17,309 bases of DNA from DASTRU01 sp035761045 (GCA_035761045.1 DASTRU010000038.1:1-17309), one strand, 5' to 3'; positions 1-7,877 are shown, numbered from the stretch's first letter. The notes: a model not told the origin generated them from the sequence alone. Translations and numbers: made by a program.

Positions 1-670
1 TCTGCCTTTCGCTCAACCCACGAACAACGGCGATTACGCCTACACCAATAGCGCCACCGCTATCACGCCCGATCACGGTTGGCCAAACGAGGGGCAAGGC
101 GCGCCACGCTACGACAAACATCATCTCGTTCCGTTTGGCGAGTTCATCCCGTTCGGATTTCGCTGGTTCGTCGATGCGATGCGCATGCCGCTAGGCGACT
201 TCACGCGCGGCGCCGATAACCAACCCACGTTTTCCCTGGCCGGGCAACACATCGCCATCAACATTTGCTACGAGGATTTGTTTGGCGCGCAAATCGCCAA
301 CCCCGTTCGTCGCCCGCCCTCGGGTGAGCCGGCGACGATATTGATCAATCTCTCGAATATCGCGTGGTTTGGCGATTCGGCTGCGCTGCCGCAGCACCTC
401 CTGGCTTCGCGGATGCGCGCGATCGAAACGGGCCGTCCCATGTTGCGCGCAACGAATACCGGCATGACCGCGGTGGTGACGCCCAATGGATCGGTGCAAG
501 CGCAACTCGCGCCGTTTACACAAGCGGCGCTCACGCAACCAGTCCAGGGCATGCAGGGCTTAACGCCGTATGCGCGGTGGGGCGACACGCCCATGCTCAT
601 CGTATTGGGTCTTGGAATGCTGGTGCTCGCGACGCGGGCACGTCGTTTGCGCTCAAGCGCGAACAATTAA
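1..670 (+). CDS. lnt: Apolipoprotein N-acyltransferase, C-terminal part (5' end cut by window)
   Basis: Lnt transfers the third acyl chain from a phospholipid to the N-terminal cysteine of lipoproteins, acting in the inner membrane with its nitrilase-like domain in the periplasm. The frame is open from base 2 and gives about 222 residues. It contains the family signature YDKHHLVPFGEF, whose Lys (fragment residue 39, codon 116-118) corresponds to catalytic Lys335 of E. coli Lnt. It also contains ICYEDLFG, whose Cys (fragment residue 89, codon 266-268) corresponds to the acyl-accepting Cys387. The catalytic Glu and the N-terminal membrane helices lie before the window. The C-terminus has one last hydrophobic helix (PMLIVLGLGMLVLAT) followed by a basic tail, as is usual for the family. 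The family assignment is firm. Placement just before glyQ is, as I recall, common in betaproteobacteria. Confidence 0.95.
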   Translation, partial: LPFAQPTNNGDYAYTNSATAITPDHGWPNEGQGAPRYDKHHLVPFGEFIPFGFRWFVDAMRMPLGDFTRGADNQPTFSLAGQHIAINICYEDLFGAQIANPVRRPPSGEPATILINLSNIAWFGDSAALPQHLLASRMRAIETGRPMLRATNTGMTAVVTPNGSVQAQLAPFTQAALTQPVQGMQGLTPYARWGDTPMLIVLGLGMLVLATRARRLRSSANN

Positions 671-799
671 TCCGTAACCACACGTCTGCCTCGTGTCGCG
701 CCTTAAAGGCTTAAGAGCGACGAGCTAGAATGCGCTGCTTTTTGCGCGCCATTTAGCAGCGGACGCAAGCGCTTTTTATAACCGCCCTCACGCTCTTCG
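671..799 (+). promoter_or_regulatory. lnt-glyQ gap: possible promoter and leader of the glyQ run
   Basis: This 129-base gap is the longest on the plus strand of the first gene run, so a promoter for glyQ is most likely here. A -10-like TAGAAT lies at 726-731, but no good -35 stands 16-18 bases before it (TTAAAG at 703-708 is poor). A perfect 7-base inverted repeat CGCTGCT/AGCAGCG (733-739 and 755-761) encloses 15 bases. A short GCCTT-A-AAGGC palindrome sits at 700-710. A weak AGCG/CGCT pair runs into the T-rich stretch at 772-777 and might end lnt transcription. No Shine-Dalgarno sequence is visible before the glyQ ATG. All of this was judged by eye. Confidence 0.3.
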
Positions 800-1723
800 A
801 TGATCACCTTTCAACAAGCCATCCTGACGCTTGAGCAGTACTGGAACCGCCACGGCTGCGCGTTGTTGCAACCCATTGACTTGGAAGTAGGCGCGGGTAC
901 CTCGCATACCGCCACGTTCTTGCGCGCATTGGGCCCCGAGCCGTGGCGCGCGGCTTATGTGCAACCGTCGCGTCGGCCGAAGGACGGCCGGTATGGCGAC
1001 AACCCCAACCGCTTGCAGCACTACTACCAATATCAAGTCGTGCTCAAGCCCGCGCCCGAAAACATTCTCGAGCTATATCTCGGTTCGCTCGAAGCGCTTG
1101 GCATCGATCCCAAGCTCAACGACATTCGCTTCGTCGAGGACGATTGGGAGAACCCCACGCTCGGTGCCTGGGGGCTTGGCTGGGAAGTGTGGTGCAACGG
1201 CATGGAAGTCACGCAATTCACTTACTTTCAGCAAGTGGGCGGCATCGATTGCAAACCCGTTCTTGGTGAAATTACGTATGGCATTGAACGATTGGTGATG
1301 TATCTGCAAAACAAGGACAACATCTTCGACATCGTATGGACCGATGGGCTGACCTATCGCGACGTCTATCACCAAAACGAAGTCGAACAAAGCGTCTACA
1401 ACTTCGAGCAAAGCAATGTCGAGTTGTTGTTCAAACGCTTTGCCGAGCACGAATCCGAAGCACGTCGTCTGCTCGAACTCGAACGCCCGCTCGCCCTGCC
1501 CGGTTACGAACAAATTCTTAAAGCCGCGCACACCTTTAATTTGCTCGATGCGCGTGGCGCGATCTCTGTGACCGAGCGCGCGGCTTACATCGGTCGTATT
1601 CGCAATTTGTCGCGGCTCGTCGCGCAAGCGTATGTCGAAGCACGACGCGCCTTGGGTTTTCCGATGCTGACCGGTCCCGCGCGCGACAAACTGCTTCCCA
1701 CGCAAGACAAGGTGGCCGCATGA
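800..1723 (+). CDS. glyQ: Glycyl-tRNA synthetase alpha subunit
   Basis: GlyQ is the catalytic alpha subunit of the bacterial (alpha-beta)2 glycyl-tRNA synthetase. It activates glycine with ATP and charges tRNA-Gly in the cytoplasm. The 307-residue product matches the usual length of about 300. The N-terminus ITFQQAILTLEQYWNRHGC is characteristic, followed by class II synthetase blocks such as GPEPWRAAYVQPSRRPKDGR and YGDNPNRLQHYYQYQV. The later GWEVWCNGMEVTQFTYFQQ and EITYGIERLVMYLQ are equally typical. The ATG at 800 fits the family N-terminus exactly although no ribosome binding site is seen before it. The stop codon overlaps the glyS start (ATGA), so the two subunits are probably made in a coupled 1:1 ratio. 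Confidence 0.98.
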   Translation: MITFQQAILTLEQYWNRHGCALLQPIDLEVGAGTSHTATFLRALGPEPWRAAYVQPSRRPKDGRYGDNPNRLQHYYQYQVVLKPAPENILELYLGSLEALGIDPKLNDIRFVEDDWENPTLGAWGLGWEVWCNGMEVTQFTYFQQVGGIDCKPVLGEITYGIERLVMYLQNKDNIFDIVWTDGLTYRDVYHQNEVEQSVYNFEQSNVELLFKRFAEHESEARRLLELERPLALPGYEQILKAAHTFNLLDARGAISVTERAAYIGRIRNLSRLVAQAYVEARRALGFPMLTGPARDKLLPTQDKVAA

Positions 1724-3807
1724 CCGCCTCGCTCCTCGTCGAACTGTTTTGCGAAGAACTGCCGCCCAAGGCGCTCGAACGTCTGGGACAAGCCTTCGCG
1801 CAAGGCGTGCGCAACGGATTGGCCGCGCGCGGGTTCCTTGATAGCCCAAGCGAAACCGTCGCGTTCGCGACGCCGCGTCGATTAGCGGTCCGCACGACCT
1901 TCGTGCTCGATCGCTCACCCGACGCGCCCAAGCGCGACAAGGTGTTGCCCGTATCGATCGCCTTCGGCGCGGACGGCCGCCCGCAAGCGCCGCTGCTTAA
2001 AAAATTAGCAAGCCTTGGCCTAACCGAAGCGGATATTCCCAAGCTTGTACGCGCCAACGACGGCAAGGCCGAGGCGCTGTTTCATGACTACGTGGCGCCT
2101 GGCGTCACGCTCGACGCGGTGCTGGGCGACATCGTGAGCGAGGCGATCGCCAAGCTGCCGATCCCCAAGGTGATGAGCTATCAATTGCCCGACATGAGCA
2201 CGGTGCAATTCGTGCGGCCCGCGCATCGGTTGATCGCCTTGCATGGCGAACGTGTCGTACCGATCGAAGTGCTCGGACTACGCTCGGACCGCGTCACGCT
2301 CGGCCATCGGTTCCTAAGCCAAGGCGAGATCGCGATCACCAATGCCGACAGTTACGAATACGAACTCGATACGCTCGGCAAGGTCGTCGCGTCGTTCGAT
2401 GCGCGCCGTATTCGCATGCGCGAGGGCTTGAGCGCGTTGGCGGGCAACGACGTCGTGCAAATGCCCGACACCTTGGTCGATGAAGTCGCCGCCTTGGTTG
2501 AATGGCCGGTGGTGTACGAAGGTCGATTCGAATCGGAATTTCTCGAAGTACCGCAGGAATGTTTGATTCTGACGATGCAGCTGAATCAAAAATACTTCGC
2601 GATCAAGGACCGCGCGGGCGCATTGCGTAATCGCTTCCTGCTGGTGTCCAACTTGTCGGCGGACGATTCGTCGCGCATCGTCGGTGGCAATGAGCGCGTG
2701 CTGCGCGCGCGGCTGGCCGACGCTAAGTTCTTCTACGACACGGATCGCAAGCAACGGTTGGAATCGCGTTTGGATGCGTTGGCGCACGTCACGTATCACA
2801 ACAAGCTTGGCTCGGTGCGCGAGCGCGTAAGCCGCATTGAACGCATCGCCGAATGGATCGCCACGCGGCTCGGCGCCGATGTCGCGCTTGCGCGCCGGGC
2901 GGCTTTGCTTGCCAAGTGCGATTTAACGACCGGCATGGTCGGCGAGTTTCCCGAACTGCAAGGCGTGATGGGCGAGTACTACGCGCGCCACGACGGCGAG
3001 CATTCGAGCGTGGCGCGCGCGATCGGCATGCAATACCGGCCGCGGTTCGACGATGCAACCCTCGCGCGCGACGGCGTGGTGGCAAGTAGCTATTTGGCCG
3101 AGCGTGCCGAAACGCTTGTTGGCATTTGGGGGATTGGGCTTGCGCCTACCGGCGAAAAAGACCCATACGCGCTGCGCCGCGCCGCGCTTGGATTGATCGA
3201 CATCTTCGAAAGTCTCGGCGCGGAAGCGGCCGCGCTTGATCTACGCGAGTTACTCGAAGCGGCTCACGAGACGTTTTCCCAAGGCGCGATCGCCAACGGC
3301 ACCATCGATGCGCTACTCGATTTCATTTACGACCGCGCGCGTCACCAGCTCGTCACGAAATACGACCGTGACACGGTCGAAGCCGTGATCGCCTTGCGTC
3401 CGCCCTTGCATGAACTCGCCACGCGCATTCAAGCGGTTGGCGCCTTCCGTGCCTTGCCGGAAAGCGCGAGCTTGGCCGCCGCCAATAAACGCATCGGCAA
3501 CATCTTGAAGAAAGCCGATGCGCGATCCGTCGCGTTAAACGCCGGGTTGTTTAGTGAACCCGCCGAGCGCGCATTGGCCGAAGCGCTCGACAAAGTGCTG
3601 CCCGATATCGTCGCGCGTTACATGAACCACGACTACGCGAGCGCATTAACGGTACTCGCCGCCTTGCGCACGCCGGTCGACGCGTTCTTCGACAGCGTGA
3701 TGGTGATGGCCGATGACGAACACGTACGCGCGAACCGCCTAGCCTTGCTGCGCGAATTGCATATCGCGATGAACCGCGTCGCTGATTTATCGCGGTTGGC
3801 CGCATGA
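1720..3807 (+). CDS. glyS: Glycyl-tRNA synthetase beta subunit
   Basis: GlyS is the beta subunit that pairs with GlyQ and recognises tRNA-Gly. It is 695 residues long, close to the usual 690 or so. The N-terminus LLVELFCEELPPKALERLG is the family signature. The middle carries an HD-like domain with a typical GEFPELQGVMGEYYARHDGE stretch. The C-terminal 150 residues or so form the DALR-type anticodon-binding region (ending NRVADLSRLAA). The ATG overlaps the glyQ stop in an ATGA, with an AAGG at 1709-1712 seven bases upstream acting as a plausible ribosome binding site inside glyQ. The stop in turn overlaps the gmhB start. No truncation is seen. Confidence 0.98.
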   Translation: MTASLLVELFCEELPPKALERLGQAFAQGVRNGLAARGFLDSPSETVAFATPRRLAVRTTFVLDRSPDAPKRDKVLPVSIAFGADGRPQAPLLKKLASLGLTEADIPKLVRANDGKAEALFHDYVAPGVTLDAVLGDIVSEAIAKLPIPKVMSYQLPDMSTVQFVRPAHRLIALHGERVVPIEVLGLRSDRVTLGHRFLSQGEIAITNADSYEYELDTLGKVVASFDARRIRMREGLSALAGNDVVQMPDTLVDEVAALVEWPVVYEGRFESEFLEVPQECLILTMQLNQKYFAIKDRAGALRNRFLLVSNLSADDSSRIVGGNERVLRARLADAKFFYDTDRKQRLESRLDALAHVTYHNKLGSVRERVSRIERIAEWIATRLGADVALARRAALLAKCDLTTGMVGEFPELQGVMGEYYARHDGEHSSVARAIGMQYRPRFDDATLARDGVVASSYLAERAETLVGIWGIGLAPTGEKDPYALRRAALGLIDIFESLGAEAAALDLRELLEAAHETFSQGAIANGTIDALLDFIYDRARHQLVTKYDRDTVEAVIALRPPLHELATRIQAVGAFRALPESASLAAANKRIGNILKKADARSVALNAGLFSEPAERALAEALDKVLPDIVARYMNHDYASALTVLAALRTPVDAFFDSVMVMADDEHVRANRLALLRELHIAMNRVADLSRLAA

Positions 3808-4352
3808 GTACCGCGCCGCATCGGCTCATCGTGCTCGACCGCGATGGCGTGATCAACGAAGACTCCGACGACTACGTCAAGTCGCCGGACGAATGGATTC
3901 CGATTCCAGGCAGCCTCGAAGCCATCGCGCGACTCACGCATGCCGGATTCGACATCGCGATCGCGACCAATCAATCGGGCATTGGGCGCGGCCTTTACAC
4001 ACTCGACGCCCTGCACGCAATGCACGACAAGATGCTCGAATTACTCGGCCCATTGGGCGGACGCATCGACGGCATTTTTTATTGTCCGCACGCACCCGAG
4101 GCGAATTGCGAATGCCGCAAGCCCAAGCCCGGTTTATTTCGCCAGATCGCCGAATCCTTCGGCCGCAAGGACTTGCAGGGCGTGCCCATCGTGGGCGATA
4201 CGCGCCGCGATCTTGAAGCCGGCATGGCCTTGAGCGGCGAACCATGGCTTGTGCTGACCGGCAAGGGCGCGAGCACGTTCGCCAACGGCGTGCCCGAAGG
4301 CACGCGCGTACGGCCAAGCCTCGCGGCCATCGCGCGCGAACTTGCTCCGTAA
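3804..4352 (+). CDS. gmhB: D-glycero-beta-D-manno-heptose 1,7-bisphosphate 7-phosphatase
   Basis: GmhB removes the 7-phosphate from heptose bisphosphate in the ADP-heptose pathway that supplies the LPS inner core; it is cytosolic. The 182-residue product is a HAD-IIIA phosphatase of normal size. The catalytic motif VLDRDGVINED gives nucleophile Asp12 and acid/base Asp14. ATNQSGIGRG (54-63) is motif II, and Lys106 or Lys108 with GDTRRD (Asp132) supply motifs III and IV. A zinc-binding loop with Cys94, His96, Cys102 and Cys104 (FYCPHAPEANCECRKPKPG) is the hallmark that separates GmhB from histidinol phosphatase. The start overlaps the glyS stop (ATGA). The neighbouring lipid and LPS genes fit the role. 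Confidence 0.93.
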   Translation: MSTAPHRLIVLDRDGVINEDSDDYVKSPDEWIPIPGSLEAIARLTHAGFDIAIATNQSGIGRGLYTLDALHAMHDKMLELLGPLGGRIDGIFYCPHAPEANCECRKPKPGLFRQIAESFGRKDLQGVPIVGDTRRDLEAGMALSGEPWLVLTGKGASTFANGVPEGTRVRPSLAAIARELAP

Positions 4353-4361
4353 ACCGTCACG

Positions 4362-5159
4362 ATGAAGGCCATCCACGTTCTTCGCTCACTCGCCTTCCTC
4401 GCGGCGCTGGCGATCGTCGTCGTGCCGTACGCCATCTTTCTCACGTTTTTCATCGTCGCGCCCGTGCGCGTGCGTTATCGCGTGGCGGTGGGCTGGTTGC
4501 ACTTCGCGATTTGGGCGGCGCGCGCGATTTGCGGCATCCGCTACGAATTGCGCGGCGGCGAGATTCTCGAACGCTTGAAGCACGAGCGCCGCGGCGTGAT
4601 CCTTGCCCCCAAGCATCAATCGGCGTGGGAAACGCTGGCCTTGCCGGCGATCGCGCCCGCCGAGGTGTGTTACGTGTACAAACGCGAGCTGCACTGGATA
4701 CCGTTCTTCGGCTGGGGCCTCGCACAATTGCGCATGATTCATATCGATCGCAGCCGTGGCACCGAGGCGTTCGAGCAAGTCGTCGAGCAAGGCTCGCAAC
4801 GGCTTGCCGAGGGACGTTGGGTCATCATGTTTCCCGAAGGCACGCGCACGCCGGTAGGCGCGCGCACGCGTTACAAGACCGGCGCGGCGCGCTTTGCATC
4901 GCGTACGGGTGCGCTGGTCGTGCCGATCGCGCTCAACTCCGGCGAATGCTGGCCGCGCAATGCTTTCGTCAAACGACCTGGAACCATCACCGTCAGCGTC
5001 GGTCCTCCCATCGCGACCGAAGGTCGTACGCCCGATGCGATCAACGCCGACATCGAGCGTTGGATCGAAACCGAGATGCGTCGTATCAGTCCCCACGCGT
5101 ACGACGAGCCTTCTCCGGCGGACACTTCGATAAGCGCCTCGTCCTCGAAAGCCGTTTAA
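4362..5159 (+). CDS. plsC: PlsC-type 1-acyl-sn-glycerol-3-phosphate acyltransferase
   Basis: This is a membrane acyltransferase that probably adds the second acyl chain to lysophosphatidic acid in phospholipid synthesis. The 265-residue protein opens with a hydrophobic segment (residues 7-35). Acyltransferase block I is KHQSAWET, with His85 and, five residues on, Glu90 where the classic HxxxxD motif has Asp. Block III is FPEGTRTPVG (157-166), which binds the glycerophosphate. Block IV is seen in ALVVPIALNSGECW. It starts 9 bases after gmhB with no clear Shine-Dalgarno sequence. The Glu variant is, to my recollection, common in betaproteobacterial homologues, so it is unlikely to mean loss of activity. 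The exact acceptor (lysophosphatidate or another lysolipid) cannot be settled from sequence. Confidence 0.87.
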   Translation: MKAIHVLRSLAFLAALAIVVVPYAIFLTFFIVAPVRVRYRVAVGWLHFAIWAARAICGIRYELRGGEILERLKHERRGVILAPKHQSAWETLALPAIAPAEVCYVYKRELHWIPFFGWGLAQLRMIHIDRSRGTEAFEQVVEQGSQRLAEGRWVIMFPEGTRTPVGARTRYKTGAARFASRTGALVVPIALNSGECWPRNAFVKRPGTITVSVGPPIATEGRTPDAINADIERWIETEMRRISPHAYDEPSPADTSISASSSKAV

Positions 5160-5165
5160 AACACC

Positions 5166-5993
5166 ATGCCCACTCCGGCGCGCCAACGGTCCCCTGATTC
5201 CCGTGCGCGCGGCTCGGCACAACACCCCCGGCAACTCAGCTTGTTCGATCACGAAATCGTCGTCACGGCCCGCGCGCCCGCGTTGAACACACGATGGATT
5301 CAATTGGCCGACCTCACGCTCGACTATGTGCTTAAGCGCGGCAAACGCCGCACGATTGGCTTCGCGATCGACGATTCGGGTTTAACGGTGACCGCGCCGC
5401 GTTGGGTCACGCTTTCGCAAATCGAAGAGGCGATTCGCGAGAAGTCGCGTTGGATCATGGCCAAGCTCGCGGAATGGCGCGAGCGTCGGTCGCGCGTGCC
5501 GGCTCTGGTATGGGCCGATGGCGCGATGATTCCAATGCTTGGCGGGCATGTACGCATCACGCTCGAACCCAGCGCGCGCGTCGCATCGCTCGACCAAGAT
5601 CGCTTGTTGCTGCCGTTGGCGCACGACGCCAGCGCGGACCAAATTCGCGATCGCGTGCAAGGCTTCTTGCAAGCTCGCGCCAAGACCTTATTCGCCGAAC
5701 GGCTCGCGGTGTATTGCGAACGCGCGGCCTTGCCCGTGGGACGCTGGCGCTTATCGTCGGCGCGCACGCGCTGGGGCAGTTGCACGTCCGACGGCACGAT
5801 CCGCTTGAATTGGCGGCTCATGCATTTTCCGATGTCGGTGATCGACTACGTCGTCGCGCATGAGGTCGCGCATCGGCGCGAGCTCAATCACGGGCCACGC
5901 TTTTGGCAAGCGGTCGAATCGATCTTCCCCGAGTTTCGAGCCGCCGAAGACCTTCTTAAATTTCATGCGCCAAGCATGATGGAGCAGACATGA
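5166..5993 (+). CDS. YgjP/DUF45-type zinc metallopeptidase-like protein
   Basis: The 275-residue protein belongs to the YgjP-like (DUF45, M48-related) putative metal-dependent hydrolases. The C-terminal half carries RWGSCTSDGTIRLNWRLMHF (202-221), the most conserved block of the family. It is followed by VVAHEVAHRRELNHGPRFW, with an HExxH zinc motif (His232, Glu233, His236) and the third ligand His242 in NHGP. The N-terminal half has the usual RRTIGFAIDDSGLTVTAP beta-rich region and an SQIEEAIREKSRWI helix. There is no signal peptide, so it is cytoplasmic. It starts 6 bases after plsC and its stop overlaps the gloA start. The substrate is unknown; the name rests on family motifs only. Confidence 0.88.
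   Translation: MPTPARQRSPDSRARGSAQHPRQLSLFDHEIVVTARAPALNTRWIQLADLTLDYVLKRGKRRTIGFAIDDSGLTVTAPRWVTLSQIEEAIREKSRWIMAKLAEWRERRSRVPALVWADGAMIPMLGGHVRITLEPSARVASLDQDRLLLPLAHDASADQIRDRVQGFLQARAKTLFAERLAVYCERAALPVGRWRLSSARTRWGSCTSDGTIRLNWRLMHFPMSVIDYVVAHEVAHRRELNHGPRFWQAVESIFPEFRAAEDLLKFHAPSMMEQT
5981..5984 (+). promoter_or_regulatory. Ribosome binding site of gloA inside the upstream gene
   Basis: A GGAG lies five bases before the gloA ATG at 5990. It is one of the few clear Shine-Dalgarno sequences in the window and supports this start, which overlaps the previous stop codon as ATGA. Confidence 0.6.
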
Positions 5994-6376
5994 GAATCCT
6001 TCATACGATGATCCGCGTGGGCGATTTGGACCGCGCGCTGCGCTTTTACACGCACGTGCTCGGCATGCGCGAGTTGCGTCGCAAGGATTACCCGGACGGC
6101 CGCTTCACCCTAGCCTTCGTCGGTTATGGCGACGAGAGTGACCATGCGGTCATCGAACTCACGCATAACTGGGACACGAGCGCCTATGACTTAGGCAATG
6201 GCTACGGCCATATCGCGATTGCGGTCGACGACATTTACGCGACATGCGATCGCATTCGCGAAGCCGGCGGCAACATCACGCGCGCGCCGGGGCCGATGAA
6301 GCATGGCAGCACCGTCATCGCGTTCCTGCAAGACCCGGACGGCTACAAGATCGAGCTCATCGAGAAGAAGGCTTGA
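5990..6376 (+). CDS. gloA: Lactoylglutathione lyase (glyoxalase I)
   Basis: GloA converts the hemithioacetal of methylglyoxal and glutathione to S-lactoylglutathione in the cytosol. The 128-residue length is normal for the bacterial Ni-type enzyme. The four metal ligands fall at His5, Glu56, His74 and Glu122, the same numbering as in E. coli GloA. The blocks MIRVGDLDRALRFYTHVLGM, GYGHIAIAVDD and FLQDPDGYKIELIE are diagnostic. The start overlaps the upstream stop and has a GGAG ribosome binding site at 5981-5984. The next gene probably begins at the TTG that overlaps this gene's TGA, extending the translationally coupled chain. Confidence 0.97.
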   Translation: MRILHTMIRVGDLDRALRFYTHVLGMRELRRKDYPDGRFTLAFVGYGDESDHAVIELTHNWDTSAYDLGNGYGHIAIAVDDIYATCDRIREAGGNITRAPGPMKHGSTVIAFLQDPDGYKIELIEKKA

Positions 6377-7056
6377 GCGAAATTTCCGCCAATAACAACC
6401 GCGCGTTGACGCATGGACGCATGCATCAATGCGCATCTGTGCTGGCCGAGCTCGTGCAAGCGGCCAAGACCATCGCGCCGCGCGCGCATCTCGCGTTCGA
6501 GCTCGCGGGCATCCCACCGTTTAACGACATGGCGATGACCGATGTATTTCTCGAAGAACGGCGCGTCGCGAGCACGGGCTTCGTCACGAGCAGTTTTAAT
6601 CCGGCGCTGAACGTGCCTTACGAATACGTGCTGCTGTCGTTCAGTTATGGCGGACCGCACGTGCATACCGTGGTGCGCGAATCGCCCGCCGAAGTCGAGC
6701 GGCTTGAATCGTTGCTGCATGAACGGCGAATTCGCTTCACGGTCAATGTCGTGCGTAACGCCCGCGCTCAACTCGAACGCGCGACGTTTTCCATCGAAAG
6801 CGTGATCGCCGCGGGCGTGAAGGTTTTGCCCGATTACGACACTGGCCTGATTCGCTTCGTGTTGCGTAATATCGGCCGCCTCGCGGATACCGAGGCGCGG
6901 TTTCGCGCGCGCGACTTAACGCCCCTTGCGTTCGAGGAATTAAGCCGGTGCATCGTCGGCCTGCCAAACGAATTTCTACGCGCGGCCTCGCAAAGCACGA
7001 GCGGCGATGCGAAGCCCGTGTTGATTCACCCCGATCGAGCGTCGCCTAAAAATTAA
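6373..7056 (+). CDS. Unrecognised protein, last gene of the glyQ run
   Basis: I do not recognise this protein. The likely start is the TTG at 6373, which overlaps the gloA stop as TTGA and gives 227 residues (N-terminus MSEISANNNRALTHG). An ATG at 6421 would give 211 but has no better ribosome binding site. The sequence looks soluble: no signal peptide or membrane helix. An N-terminal helix (VLAELVQAAKTIAP) is followed by a probably beta-rich part (TGFVTSSFNPALNVPYEYVL and FSYGGPHVHTVVRE), then an alternating helix/strand part with FTVNVVRN, and a C-terminal block DLTPLAFEELSRCIVGLPN near residue 200. The composition is balanced and codon use matches the neighbours, so it is probably a real gene. 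It ends in an overlap with the rsmA stop. Confidence 0.75.
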   Translation: MSEISANNNRALTHGRMHQCASVLAELVQAAKTIAPRAHLAFELAGIPPFNDMAMTDVFLEERRVASTGFVTSSFNPALNVPYEYVLLSFSYGGPHVHTVVRESPAEVERLESLLHERRIRFTVNVVRNARAQLERATFSIESVIAAGVKVLPDYDTGLIRFVLRNIGRLADTEARFRARDLTPLAFEELSRCIVGLPNEFLRAASQSTSGDAKPVLIHPDRASPKN

Positions 7057-7877
7057 TCGCGCTGGGCGGCGCGCGATCTCACGACCGCATTCGTAAACGC
7101 CACCCATGTCGACACGCCAATCGCTTCCGCACGCGCCGTTGGCAACACACCCAACGCAATGGCGGTGTCTTCGCCCACTTCCGCGAAATACTCCGCAAGC
7201 GTATTGCGCAGCATCTTGCGGCGCTGACTAAACCCCGCCGCCACGATGCGCGCGAACAACTCGGCGTCGAGCAATCCCCAGGCGTCGCGCGCCAACGGCT
7301 GCATGCGCACGACAGCCGAATGCACCTTGGGCGCGGGATCGAACGCTTCGGGCGGCACGTCAAGCACCTGCTCCATCGCATACCGAACTTGCAGCATCAC
7401 CGAAAGCCGGCCAAACGCGCTTGAGCCCGGCTCGGCGATCATGCGTTCGACAACCTCGCGCTGAAGCATGAAGTGTTGATCGACCACCGCATCCACGTGC
7501 GTGGCGAGATGAAACAGCAATGGACTCGAGATGTTGTACGGCAAGTTGCCGACGATGCGCAGCGGCCCATGCGCGTCACGCGCGAGCGCGGTGAAGTTGA
7601 CATCGAGCGCGTCGCCCTCGTGAATCGCGAGATCGTCTTGATGAAAGTCGCGACGCAACCGCGCGACTAAATCACGGTCGATTTCAATGACGCGTAACGG
7701 CCGGTCTTGCCGAGGCAAGCGCTGCAAGAGCGCGCGCGTGAGGGCCGCAAGGCCCGGGCCGATTTCAACGATGCGATCGCCCGCACGTGGCGCGATCGCA
7801 TCGACGATGGCTTCGATGACGGCGCCATCGACAAGAAAGTTTTGGCCGAAGCGCTTGCGCGCGCGATGGTCGGACAT
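7053..7877 (-). CDS. rsmA: 16S rRNA (adenine1518-N6/adenine1519-N6)-dimethyltransferase
   Basis: RsmA (KsgA) dimethylates two adjacent adenines in the helix 45 loop of 16S rRNA, a late step in 30S assembly, using S-adenosylmethionine. From the ATG at 7877 it has 274 residues, as expected. The N-terminus RARKRFGQNFLVD is the classic family start. VEIGPGLAALT (37-47) is the SAM-binding motif I, the acidic VIEIDRD follows, and NLPYNISSP (111-119) is the catalytic motif IV for adenine. The frame is open 48 bases further upstream, but the family N-terminus argues for 7877. It is the last gene of the lptD-surA-pdxA cluster as in many proteobacteria, and meets the opposite gene run with overlapping stop codons. 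Confidence 0.96.
   Translation of the reverse strand: MSDHRARKRFGQNFLVDGAVIEAIVDAIAPRAGDRIVEIGPGLAALTRALLQRLPRQDRPLRVIEIDRDLVARLRRDFHQDDLAIHEGDALDVNFTALARDAHGPLRIVGNLPYNISSPLLFHLATHVDAVVDQHFMLQREVVERMIAEPGSSAFGRLSVMLQVRYAMEQVLDVPPEAFDPAPKVHSAVVRMQPLARDAWGLLDAELFARIVAAGFSQRRKMLRNTLAEYFAEVGEDTAIALGVLPTARAEAIGVSTWVAFTNAVVRSRAAQRD

Noticed and set aside
4386..5303. Minus-strand open frame (305 codons) opposite the acyltransferase, and the similar one at 1073-1918 opposite glyQ/glyS
   Set aside because: Both are Arg/Asp-rich shadows of clearly coding plus-strand genes with full family motifs.
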